Shown: positions 56,601 through 64,000 of the stretch, one piece after another | How the letters are laid out: each line of letters starts with the position of its first letter | Position numbering within the stretch: position 1 is the stretch's first letter | Source: Azophilus sp965247035 | Lineage (GTDB): Bacteria; Pseudomonadota; Gammaproteobacteria; Pseudomonadales; Azotimanducaceae | Assembly (NCBI GenBank): GCA_965247035.1 | Contig: CBDFGJ010000002.1 | Location: 343,251 to 407,250, forward strand | Direction: 5' to 3' | DNA: 64,000 nt | Translations under genes and position numbers: made by a program | Notes under the pieces: model-generated | What the model was told of the DNA's origin: nothing | The model's database searches: none | The model's input: only the letters and a program-made list of their open reading frames with translations

Positions 56601-58980
56601 GTCCGGAGACCCGGACGCGCCGCCGCTGCCGCCCGGCAGGCCAACGGATCCGCCCGAGGGTCTGTACGTTGAGATCCCCCCCTCCCGGTTCGGAGACCCG
56701 GACGCGCCGCCGCGGCTGCCGCCCGGCAAGCCAACGGATCTGTACCCTGAGATTGATGATTTCGTTAGGCTCCGGTCCGGAGATCCGGACACGCCGCCGC
56801 CGTTGCCGCCCGGCAGGGGCGACCTGCCCAGCATCACCACCAAGCGCTCCGCCGATGCACTGGACGGGAGCCAGCCCGACGTGGCCCGCTGGCGCGAACC
56901 GCAAAGCCCCGGCCGCGCAACGCCTCAGCTTGGGCCGGACGGCGCCAGGTGGGGAGGCGACGGCACCTCGGCCGGACATTCCGACATTTACAATGTGCTC
57001 CAAAGGCCTGGCGGCGACGACGCCTCGGCCGGCCATTACAATGTGCTCCAAAGGCCTGGCGACGACGCCTCGGCCGGCCATTACAGTGTGCTCCAAAGGC
57101 CTAGTGGCGATGGCGCCTTGGCCGACAATGAAGGCGAGCACCTTTACGAGGCGATCGGGGACTATAGGCACCCTTACCACACGCTGGAGGATCCTAACGC
57201 AGCGCTCCCCGATGACATTTACGCAACCCCTCGCGGGAAAGTCAGCCGCCTGGATGCGCACATAGCGGACCCGACCCGCCAGGCTCCCGTGAAGAAGGAG
57301 ACCCTATCGCTGCACCTCGCCAGCCCCCACGAGCTGGAGGCGCTTGAGCTGCCGGCCGACGGCTCGTACTTCACGGTGAATGGAAGGGTCGCCCTGCAGG
57401 ACGGCAAAGCCGTGCCGGTGGAGGATGGGCTGCCGGTGATCAGGATCTCCTCAGCCCTGCAGGAGCAAATCGACCAAGGCTTGACCACGCTCCGGATCAA
57501 AAGCACCAACCAGCAAATAGATATCCCGAGCGACTACATCCTCAAGGTGGATCCGACGATCGACCCGCCTCCGCCGCAGATTCCCTACGATCTTGAACAG
57601 TTCCGGGAGTTCGCCCGTAGCCGTCGCGAGCAATCGATCACCGATTGGCGCCAAGGCGCGCTCGCCGGCGACGCCGGGGGGGCGGGCGAGGATGCGCGCG
57701 CGATCCTCGACGGCCTGCCGGACGGCCATCGATTCGAACCCGGCCTGCCCGTGGCCGAACGAGCCCCAATGCCGATGCCTAACGCACCGGCATACGACGA
57801 GATCGCCGCCAAGTACCTGGGCGCGAATGCGGGCCAGCCGAGCCGTTCGCTTGCGCCGGCGGACGCCATCAATCCCCGAGGCGATGCGCCGACCTCGGTC
57901 GGCAACGTGGAGCAGGTGGATGTCTGGCCGGCTCCGGCCGGCGTTGACGCGCACATCGACCCGGACGCAGGGTACGCCACCATCGACCTGGCCGACAGCG
58001 GCCCGCCCGTCAGCTTGGGCGACCTTGACCCAACCGACGTCCCGGACGGCAATCAGCTAGCGAACGCGCTCGCCATCGATCCGCACCCGCTCGAGGCGGT
58101 CGATCCAGCGGAGGTGGACAGGTTGGCCGATGCTTGGTTCGATGATGCCCTCAAGGCCGCTGGCCCCGACGAGCCAGCGCTCAAGAGCATCGACGACACG
58201 CGCCCACATGACCCGTTCGCAGCGTTCGACCAAGCGGAGGTGGACAGGTTGAGCGATGCTTGGCCCGATGATGCCCTCAAGGCCGATGGTTCCGTCGAGC
58301 CGGTCGAGGAGCCGGACCCAGGCATCCTCTCGGATGTCGGCGATGAAATGGTCCAGAAAATGCAGGATTGGATCGACGCCACCGCCAATCGCCACGCGAC
58401 AGGCCGTCCACCCCCGCGCCCCGCCATAGAGCCCGATAAGGACCTTGAGGAGCTCGCCGTCCTGGTCGATGCGCTGCTTGAGCCAGAGCTCTCCCCCGAG
58501 GCCTACGCCGCCTTGGACGCGAGCAGCCCCGCCGAAGTGCGGGCGGCGCTCAGCAAGGTCCTCGACAGCACGACGGATCCGGAAGATGTGGAGGTGTTCA
58601 CCACCTTGCTGGAAACCTTCGATCAGTATCTGCAGCCTGAGGGCGCGGAGTCAGCCGAGCTGCTCACGCGGCTGCAGGGAGAGATCGACGAACTGGCGGC
58701 CGAACTCGCCCGGCTCCAAGAAAGCGTGGCGGAGTCGGAAAACCCGTCGTTGGATCAGCGGCTCCTGGCTCCCACCCAGAACAAGATACAGACCTACATC
58801 GGGGCATACACCGAGGCAATGGACAGAATCCACGACGGCCAAAACCCGCTGGTGATGCTCGACGATAAGATCAATTTCATCGAAGACTGGGGCACGAGCC
58901 TCTTCGATGATGAGCAATTCGCCACTGTGTTGCAGTCGTACCAAGAGGTTCGAGCTAAGATCGCAAGCATCCAAGGCTGA
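53580..58980 (+). CDS. Giant coiled-coil protein with EPIYA/ITIM-like and SH3-ligand-like repeats; phase-variable by a G16 tract
   Basis: As sequenced, the frame from ATG 53580 ends at 54209 (209 residues), because the G16 tract at 54129-54144 shifts it out of the large downstream frame (open to 58980). With 15 G the product is about 1,799 residues. Layout: LEEARx coiled coil (53793-53918), further Ala/Glu coiled coils to about 54660, helical region to 55900, Tyr/Pro-motif region (55951-57240), a small globular-looking domain (TVNGRVALQDGKAVPVEDG, near 57370), paired repeats (DPAEVDRLADAWFDDALKA and DQAEVDRLSDAWPDDALKA), and a helical C-terminus. No enzyme domain is recognised. Location behind spike-like genes suggests a secreted effector. 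An alternative start is ATGATG at 53617. Confidence 0.75.
53793..53918 (+). repeat. 18-bp tandem repeat encoding LEEARx
   Basis: Seven units of CTGGAGGAGGCCAGGC(A/G)G type encode LEEARR, LQEATA, LEEARQ, LEEARQ, LEEARR, LEEARP, LQEASS. Unit-number changes would keep the frame and vary coiled-coil length. Confidence 0.85.
54129..54144 (+). repeat. Poly-G tract (G16), candidate phase-variation switch
   Basis: Sixteen consecutive G inside the giant gene. Codons before it are in frame 53580; codons after it belong to the frame shifted by one. 15, 12 or 18 G would fuse both into one long reading frame. Tract length and position inside the coding region match known contingency loci. Confidence 0.85.
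56476..56823 (+). repeat. Four alternating Tyr-motif / proline-motif units
   Basis: Each unit pairs a tyrosine motif (EDLYAGG, EDLYAEL, GLYVEI, DLYPEI) with GDPxxPP-type spacer and a proline motif (PPPPPGRP, PPLPPGRP, PRLPPGKP, PPPLPPGR). Unit length is about 26-32 residues. Confidence 0.8.
56965..57114 (+). repeat. Three tandem ASAGH-Y-NVLQRP units
   Basis: Units of about 15-18 codons encode SDIYNVLQRP, GHYNVLQRP and GHYSVLQRP, separated by DDASAGH. DNA copies are nearly identical (CTCCAAAGGCCT in each), showing recent amplification. Confidence 0.85.
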
Positions 58981-59005
58981 GGAGGCCAGAGCTGTGGAGC
59001 TCCAG

Positions 59006-59293
59006 CAGGCCGAAACCGCCCGCCGCGACGCCGGCATCCCCCTCGCATGTCCTCCCGCCCCGCCGCCCCGACAGTAACGCGGCAGCGGCGAGCGCGGCAA
59101 CCGCACCCTGCGGTCGGGTTATATGGTCCGTCCCCGGGACGACCTCCGGCGAAGTGAACCGAGCTCTGAAGGGGTTTCTCCTCGACCACCACAACGCCCG
59201 GCCCCACCATGCCCTCGGCTTGTTGACTCCGGCCGAATTTCCGCGCAAGCTCTCTGGTTGCCTGACCGAAAAAATTCCGAAATGTACTGAGCC
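59006..59293 (+). mobile_element. IS481-like right-end remnant at the right edge of the island
   Basis: It retains ACCGCCCGCCGCGACGCCGG (as at 48025), the transposase C-terminal codons (HHALGLLTPAEFPRKL) and the end ATTCCGAAATGTACTGAGCC at 59293. Same orientation as the remnant at 34190-34370. Confidence 0.75.
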
Positions 59294-59372
59294 AGCACAC
59301 TTGTTACTCTTGGCGCGGTTTTTCGCTAAAGTCGGCGGGCGTACGTTAAACAGACGGATTGGGGATCGATAA

Positions 59373-59717
59373 ATGGCGCCAGACTGCACTTTTTGCAAGA
59401 TAGCAAGGAAGGACATTCCTAGTGAGATCCTCTTTGAGGACGATGTGCTGATCGCCTTCAATGACATCAGCCCACAAGCGCCCATCCACCTGCTTATCGT
59501 ACCCAAGCTGCACATCAGCACCATCAATCACCTCAGTGAAGAACATACCGGGCTGATTGGTGCCATGGTGCTGCGTGGGCAAGCGTTGGCGGCGGCGCGG
59601 AACATTGACGAGGATGGCTACCGGCTGGTGATCAACTGCAACCCAGCGGGTGGCCAGACTGTGTTCCATATCCACATGCATCTGCTCGGCGGACGGCAAA
59701 TGCGGAGCTTGGGTTGA
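59373..59717 (+). CDS. HIT-family nucleotide hydrolase (HinT-like)
   Basis: 114 residues, cytoplasmic purine nucleoside phosphoramidase type. The N-terminal CTFCKIARKDIPSEI is typical of HinT, and the catalytic histidine triad reads HIHMHLLGG, preceded by NCNPAGGQTVFH. Full length for the family. It is the first housekeeping-type gene to the right of the island. Confidence 0.93.
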   Translation: MAPDCTFCKIARKDIPSEILFEDDVLIAFNDISPQAPIHLLIVPKLHISTINHLSEEHTGLIGAMVLRGQALAAARNIDEDGYRLVINCNPAGGQTVFHIHMHLLGGRQMRSLG

Positions 59718-59833
59718 AGCTTGGATTCTTGAGTTAAAGTGGCAATTGATTTCCACTTCGGAAAGAACCTATCGAGCAATCCAATTTTGAGACAGATTTC
59801 AAGCCTTTTGATGTCGGCTCAGCATGACACTGA

Positions 59834-60115
59834 TTACTGTTCGCACTGAGCTTGCCTGAGCCGGTCGGAAATAGACCGCCAACGCTCATCAAGATTATCG
59901 TTGGCGTCGGCCAAAATGCCAAGAATGCGCCGTCCCGAGACGTTGACTTCATTGTAGATGGACTGACGGAGTGCATCGTGTCCGCCCTTTTCCTCGATCT
60001 CAAACGTCTTTTCCAGCTTGTGTCTGGATAGTAAATTCTCGACGACACGACGGTCGTCGCCTCCTTCGATGATGAGCAGCTCGGCGGGCGAGAGGTCGGA
60101 AAGCGGGGTGTCCAC
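59834..60115 (-). CDS. TOPRIM/DUF3226-like protein, C-terminally shortened
   Basis: 93 residues from GTG 60115 with GAGGTG upstream, starting 5 bp after the ATPase stop. The N-terminal strand ELLIIEGGDDRRVVENLL holds the TOPRIM-like E-G-x-x-D acidic motif, and GRRILGILADANDNLDERWR corresponds to the D-x-D/N region followed by the W-R of DUF3226 proteins. Members I recall are about 200 residues; this one stops after RLRQAQCEQ, so it is either truncated or a compact variant. Together with the ATPase it resembles AAA15-TOPRIM defence pairs. Confidence 0.6.
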   Translation of the reverse strand: MDTPLSDLSPAELLIIEGGDDRRVVENLLSRHKLEKTFEIEEKGGHDALRQSIYNEVNVSGRRILGILADANDNLDERWRSISDRLRQAQCEQ

Positions 60116-60119
60116 GGTT

Positions 60120-61247
60120 TCAGCGCACCTCAATCTTTTGATGAGCGGCGACCTGTAGATTCTCTTCGGAGTACTGAACGGCTTCGAGTCCAGTTTCGAA
60201 ACGCTCAAGGCGAAACAAGGTGCCAACGGCTGTGGATTCGATAGCTGCGTTAGCGAAGCTCGCAATGCAGTCCCAGCTATGCGTAGCGGCGATGACTTGG
60301 ACATTTTCTGCTTCGGCAACACGGAAAACCATGCGCCAGAGATCGGTTTGCACCGAGTAATGGATGCCGTTCTCGACTTCGTCAATGAGCAGTATGCCAT
60401 CACGGCAGTTGGCCAACGCGAGGGCAATGGCGAGCAGTCGATTGGTGCCGTCGCCGAGCCGTTTTAGAGGGACCGGGGTCGAGGACGATTGGAGCTTGAC
60501 TAAGGCTCGCGGCCACCTGCTGCCGTAGCGACCAGCGCCATCGCCGACGACGGCGAGTCTCTCAATTTGCTCGTCAACGACCAAGCGGAGGGCTTCGACG
60601 GCAATATCTTCGTACTTGGTAAGTACCACCGCATCCCAAAGTCGAGCAAGTTCAATGTTGTTCAGAAGCCCAGGCCCCAGCGACTCATTTAGAATTGGCG
60701 AAGGCCAAGGATCGGACGGGGGACCGCTTCGGCGGCGGAGCGCTCTGCGTATGGGGTATGCCCGACCTCGAAGATTATCGTAGACCAACGGACCTGTGCG
60801 AACGATGCGATTACTCTGCCCAATGGAAAGGTTAAGAACCTTGGGTTCCTCGTGGCCTAAGGGGATGTCCGGAATCTCGTCGTCGCTGTCAGGGGCGACA
60901 AGACGAACCGATAGATCGTATTTGGACGGCTTAGATCTGATTCGGATTGGATGAGGTTCCGGCTCGCCATCAACATCATGGAACAGGGCGGAAATGTCTG
61001 GAGACGCCACTGGGTCGCCATCTTCGTCCAGACCCGAAATGATTTCATCACGACTATTGAGAAGATCTGTGAAAACCCCAAAGTCACCTCTGGCGGCGTA
61101 AAGGCGAAGCGCGTCCAGAACGCTGGTCTTGCCGACGCCATTCCCGCCCGCAAGCAGAGTGACCCGACCAAGTTCAGGCAGTTCGAGTGATCGGATGCCT
61201 CGGAATCCCTCGATTGAGAGCGAGGGAAGGTGCAAAGGGGAAGTCAT
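60120..61247 (-). CDS. AAA15/OLD-like ATPase
   Basis: 375 residues from ATG 61247 (SPLHLPSLSIEGFRGIRSLE); an upstream in-frame ATG at 61328 adds 27 residues without homology. Walker A is LLAGGNGVGKTSVLDAL, the ABC-like signature region is LKRLGDGTNRLLAIALALAN, Walker B is GILLIDEVENGIHY, and the switch His is in VIAATHSWDCI. This is the SMC/RecF-type ATPase of OLD and PARIS-like anti-phage systems, consistent with the TOPRIM-like partner directly downstream. Target and trigger cannot be inferred. Confidence 0.8.
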   Translation of the reverse strand: MTSPLHLPSLSIEGFRGIRSLELPELGRVTLLAGGNGVGKTSVLDALRLYAARGDFGVFTDLLNSRDEIISGLDEDGDPVASPDISALFHDVDGEPEPHPIRIRSKPSKYDLSVRLVAPDSDDEIPDIPLGHEEPKVLNLSIGQSNRIVRTGPLVYDNLRGRAYPIRRALRRRSGPPSDPWPSPILNESLGPGLLNNIELARLWDAVVLTKYEDIAVEALRLVVDEQIERLAVVGDGAGRYGSRWPRALVKLQSSSTPVPLKRLGDGTNRLLAIALALANCRDGILLIDEVENGIHYSVQTDLWRMVFRVAEAENVQVIAATHSWDCIASFANAAIESTAVGTLFRLERFETGLEAVQYSEENLQVAAHQKIEVR

Positions 61248-61368
61248 GGCGGACGGCTCCGTGGTTGGATGATCTCGGTACCGAGAAGCTAATGTAGTCT
61301 GATGACGGACGTCAACGCCCTTCCTCACCGTGCGGCCGTCCCGCCAAGGGTTGATGCTTGCGCGATGG

Positions 61369-62583
61369 CTAGTGCGTAAGCGCCGAAAGGACCGCTGGTT
61401 TCAGCCCGGTCGGTTGGCAATCGGTTAGGCTGACCCGGCGGCAGCCGTTGAAGTCGGAAAAATCATCGATTGCCTTCGCCAGTGCGGCCAAGAATTCGTC
61501 ATCCACTTGCCGTTCGATGTGCAGACGCTTGATGTTGAACTCGCCGCTGGTTCGATGGGCCTTGCAGTCCATCCTGCCGACGAAGCGGTCGCCATAGAGG
61601 ATGGGCAGGCAGAAATAGCCGTAGCGGCGGTCCTCGGCCTTAACGTAGCACTCCAATTGATAGTTGAAGTCGAACAGGGCTTGCGCTCGGTGGCGCAGGA
61701 TGACGGCGTTGTCGAACGGGGAGAGTATGCGCACCACCTTGGGCGCCGGTGGCGCGCGCCGGTCTAGCCACTGCGCATCGCCCCACCAAGGGCCGCCGTC
61801 TGGGCCGGTGAACTGCCGCCAGCGGCCTTCGGCGACGCCGGCGTCGAGGACCTTCGCTACCGCCTCCCTTAAGGGTGCGCCCCGGTGCAGGTGCGTAAAC
61901 GACTTGCGCGTTGCGAAGCCATGGCTGCGCAAGGCGTTCCCCACCAAGTGGGCGGCGAATTCATGCAGGTCGGGAACGGTCGTGGAAACGGCTCTGGGCA
62001 GCGCTCGCTCCGCCAAGTCGTAGGTTTTCTGAAAGCCGTCCCGGCCGACAATCATCAGGTCGCCTTCAATGAACAACTGCTCCAGAGCCCGCTTGGCCGG
62101 CTTCCAGTCCCACCAGCCGGCGTGGGAACGGCGCGGATCCTCGAAATCTCGAGACCTCAGCGGCCCTTCCAGGCGCACCCGATCGACAATGCGAGCCATC
62201 AGCTTGCGGTCATTGCTGCGCACCCATTGCAGTTCACCTCCCTTGACCTGCTGCATTCGCCGCATGGCAAAGCGGTAGTCGCGCATGGGGAGATAGGCGG
62301 CGGCGTGGTACCAATACTCAAACGCCTTGCCCTCGCACTGCAATTGGTCGAGCAAGGCTGGACAGTAGTTGGGGACGCGAGTGCGCAGCACATGGTGATG
62401 GGCGCGCTCGACCACGGAGATGGTGTCGATTTGCACGTAGCCGAGGTGCTCAATGGCGCGCAGGGTCGCCGCTTTGCCCCGTCCAAAGGGAGTTTGGCGC
62501 AGCAGGCCCTGCTGGTTGAGCGCAATGCGCCGCAGCTTGGCTTGACCTAGGGTCACGGCTTGTGCTGGTTTGGTCGTACGCAC
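61369..62583 (-). CDS. YcaQ-type winged-helix DNA glycosylase
   Basis: 404 residues of the YcaQ/AlkX family (HTH_42), which excise alkylated bases and unhook DNA interstrand crosslinks. The family Q-x-(D/Q) motif is seen in LGYVQIDTISVVERAHHHVL, followed by FEYWYHAAAYLPMRDYRFAM. C-terminal markers: LSPFDNAVILRHRAQALFDF, FNYQLECYVKAEDRRYGYFC and LPILYGDRFVGRMDCKAHR. Full length. The gene is separate from the ATPase unit upstream by about 40 bp of non-coding sequence and may be cotranscribed toward it. Confidence 0.88.
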   Translation of the reverse strand: MRTTKPAQAVTLGQAKLRRIALNQQGLLRQTPFGRGKAATLRAIEHLGYVQIDTISVVERAHHHVLRTRVPNYCPALLDQLQCEGKAFEYWYHAAAYLPMRDYRFAMRRMQQVKGGELQWVRSNDRKLMARIVDRVRLEGPLRSRDFEDPRRSHAGWWDWKPAKRALEQLFIEGDLMIVGRDGFQKTYDLAERALPRAVSTTVPDLHEFAAHLVGNALRSHGFATRKSFTHLHRGAPLREAVAKVLDAGVAEGRWRQFTGPDGGPWWGDAQWLDRRAPPAPKVVRILSPFDNAVILRHRAQALFDFNYQLECYVKAEDRRYGYFCLPILYGDRFVGRMDCKAHRTSGEFNIKRLHIERQVDDEFLAALAKAIDDFSDFNGCRRVSLTDCQPTGLKPAVLSALTH

Positions 62584-62855
62584 AAAACGCTCAAGTGCAT
62601 CAAGTGTTTTGGAGTGCTGCTTCAGGCCAGGCGAAGGTGCAATTGATCGGCTAAGCCGGCAACCCGGTCATTGAGGTGGAGACGTTCACCCGTGTGTCCG
62701 AACACATGGCGATCCGGGCGAAAAATGGCGGCGGCCCCTACCCGCTCTAGGCCGACTGCGGCGACGTCAAAGATGAGCCTAGGGCTGTTCAAGGTTCGGT
62801 TCCGAGATGCGGTTGGGGTTCATGGGCGCTGCGCGGATGCAGCCGCCCAAGCGGC

Positions 62856-64000
62856 TCATTGAACGCCATGCATCCAGCGGCGCAGTAGTGGGGAAATCAG
62901 CCAGATGAATACGCCGATGAGAATCGGCACCACCACCAGCAACAAATAAAATCCAGCCAACCCATCAATCACGAATGTGGCCTCGCCGGACTTCAGCTTG
63001 ATTGAATATCGCGCCATCAAGCCGGCCAGCAGATTGGAGATGGAGAAGGAGAAAAACCAAAGCCCCATCATAAGGGATTGCATGCGCGCCGGTGCCAGTT
63101 TGGTGACCATGGACAGGCCCACCGGCGACAGGCAAAGCTCCCCCCAAGTGTAGACCACGAAAGTGATGAGCAGCCAGTGGGGGCCAGCTAGGCCATGCTC
63201 CGCCTCCAAGGCTCCGAAGATCATGGCCAGGAAGGCCAAACCCAGCAGCCAAAGCCCCAAAGCGAACTTGGTCGGCGTTGACGGGTTCAAGCCCCGGCGG
63301 CCGAGGAATATCCAAAGCCATGCAAAGGCCGGGGCGAAGATGATGATCGTCATCGGGTTTACGGACTGATACCAGGTGGCCGGAAACCCGCCCTCCCAAA
63401 GCCCCCCAAGGGTTCGGTCCGTACTTTGGGCGGCGAACACGTTCATGGAGCTTCCGGCTTGCTCAAAGGCGGCCCAGAAGGCGATGTTACCGATGAAAGC
63501 GAGTATCAGAATGACGCCGATCCTCTGCCAGTCCACCTTGGTGAGCTTGGGTTCCGGTTTCGCTTGAGCCTTCACTGGGGTGGGCGGCAAGCCGATGCCT
63601 TCAAGGTAGCGCCCGCGGAATGCCTGGTAGAGGCTAATGCCCAATATCATGCCGATGGCCGCTGAACCGAAGCCCCAGTGCCAGCCCAGGGTCTCGCCTA
63701 GGGTTCCGGCAACCAGCGGCGACAGCACCGCGCCGATGTTGATGCCCATGTAGAAAATGGTGAAGCCGCTGTCCCGCTGGTGGTCGTTCGGCCCATAGAG
63801 CTGACCGACCATGACGCTGACGCAGGGCTTGAAAAAGCCGGTGCCAATAACAATGAGGGCTAGGCCGGAAACGAAGCAAAGCAGGGCACCGGGGCCGGTT
63901 TGCAAAGTGACCGCCTCACCGGCGGTGATGCCGAACAACTCCGTGCCCGCCAGCAGGAGGTGGCCGGCGGCGATGATCCAGCCGCCCAAGACCATGGAGC
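62856..64000 (-). CDS. POT/PTR family oligopeptide:H+ symporter (5' end outside the window)
   Basis: At least 379 residues of a proton-dependent peptide transporter. The PTR2 signature is visible as GTGFFKPCVSVMVGQLYGPN and SGFTIFYMGINIGAVLSPLV; later helices include FWAAFEQAGSSMNVFAAQST (the conserved E-x-x-x-x family region) and WGELCLSPVGLSMVTKLAPA. The N-terminal helices with the ExxERFxYY motif lie beyond the right edge, so the in-frame ATG at 63995 is internal. The 272 bp before it (62584-62855) show no supported gene. Confidence 0.9.
   Translation of the reverse strand, partial: SMVLGGWIIAAGHLLLAGTELFGITAGEAVTLQTGPGALLCFVSGLALIVIGTGFFKPCVSVMVGQLYGPNDHQRDSGFTIFYMGINIGAVLSPLVAGTLGETLGWHWGFGSAAIGMILGISLYQAFRGRYLEGIGLPPTPVKAQAKPEPKLTKVDWQRIGVILILAFIGNIAFWAAFEQAGSSMNVFAAQSTDRTLGGLWEGGFPATWYQSVNPMTIIIFAPAFAWLWIFLGRRGLNPSTPTKFALGLWLLGLAFLAMIFGALEAEHGLAGPHWLLITFVVYTWGELCLSPVGLSMVTKLAPARMQSLMMGLWFFSFSISNLLAGLMARYSIKLKSGEATFVIDGLAGFYLLLVVVPILIGVFIWLISPLLRRWMHGVQ

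Noticed and set aside
56476..57114. CRISPR array
   Set aside because: The repeats are in frame, unequal in spacing, and have no unique spacers; they encode tandem peptide units. No CRISPR array or cas gene was seen in the window.
55747..57261. Open frames of about 500 codons on both strands across the Tyr/Pro region of the giant gene
   Set aside because: These are GC-rich shadows without recognisable motifs. The chosen frame has repeat periodicity, conserved motif spacing and continuity to 58980.
59734..60048. Minus-strand frame of 104 codons overlapping the TOPRIM-like gene
   Set aside because: It is Ser/Arg-rich without homology and out of frame with the clear DUF3226-like segment.
62671..62862. 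Short plus-strand frame in the gap before the POT transporter
   Set aside because: No ribosome-binding site, no recognisable motif and GC-rich composition.

Overview
The window reads as the chromosome of a GC-rich gammaproteobacterium. Three things support this: the gene order rplKAJL-rpoBC-rpsLG-fusA-tufA, a petABC-sspA-sspB cluster directly after rplM-rpsI, and the long three-helix form of SecE. The many decayed insertion sequences, together with an ankyrin-repeat protein and a giant protein full of animal-type signalling motifs, suggest a host-associated lifestyle, perhaps an invertebrate symbiont. That last step is inference; no 16S gene or other taxonomic marker outside these housekeeping genes is present.

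Layout. 1-3510: MFS transporter, a small exported DUF6491-type protein and a MerR-HTH/TPR fusion, separated by repeat elements. 3541-6414 (minus): feoB-feoA with a Fur-box candidate, then fur. 6810-25265 (minus): the merged rif/str cluster with two identical tuf genes, preceded by five tRNA genes (Thr-Tyr-Gly-Thr, and Trp between tufB and secE). 25456-30521 (plus): rplM-rpsI, the cytochrome bc1 genes petABC, and sspAB. 30638-34370: a decayed zone holding a cytosine methyltransferase stump, IS5-like and IS481-like remnants and a broken secreted protein, with intact SDR, hypothetical and limonene-epoxide-hydrolase-like genes between them.

34380-59293 is an accessory island bracketed by right ends of one IS481-like element. 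It starts with tssB-tssC (contractile sheath of a type VI-like machine), a helical-repeat protein and a pentapeptide-repeat protein. After transposon debris come a catalytically degraded IS607-type recombinase homologue and an ankyrin-repeat protein. Then a 3.3-kb module is present twice (44154-47426 and 49413-52784): STAS protein, DUF3540, DUF4150/PAAR-like tip protein, and two members of a family of beta-repeat proteins that I do not recognise. A third family member (52855-53604) overlaps the start of a giant gene (53580-58980). The giant gene contains a 16-G tract that puts it out of frame. With 15 G it would encode about 1,799 residues, with long coiled coils, ten Tyr-x-x-(Leu/Ile) motifs, EPIYA-like motifs and four proline-rich SH3-ligand-like motifs. 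I read this as a type VI-like spike/effector locus with a phase-variable, host-directed effector candidate. Baseplate, tube, membrane-complex and ClpV genes are not in the window.

59373-64000: HIT protein, an AAA15-type ATPase with a shortened TOPRIM/DUF3226-like partner (a possible defence pair), a YcaQ-type crosslink glycosylase and a POT peptide transporter cut by the window edge.
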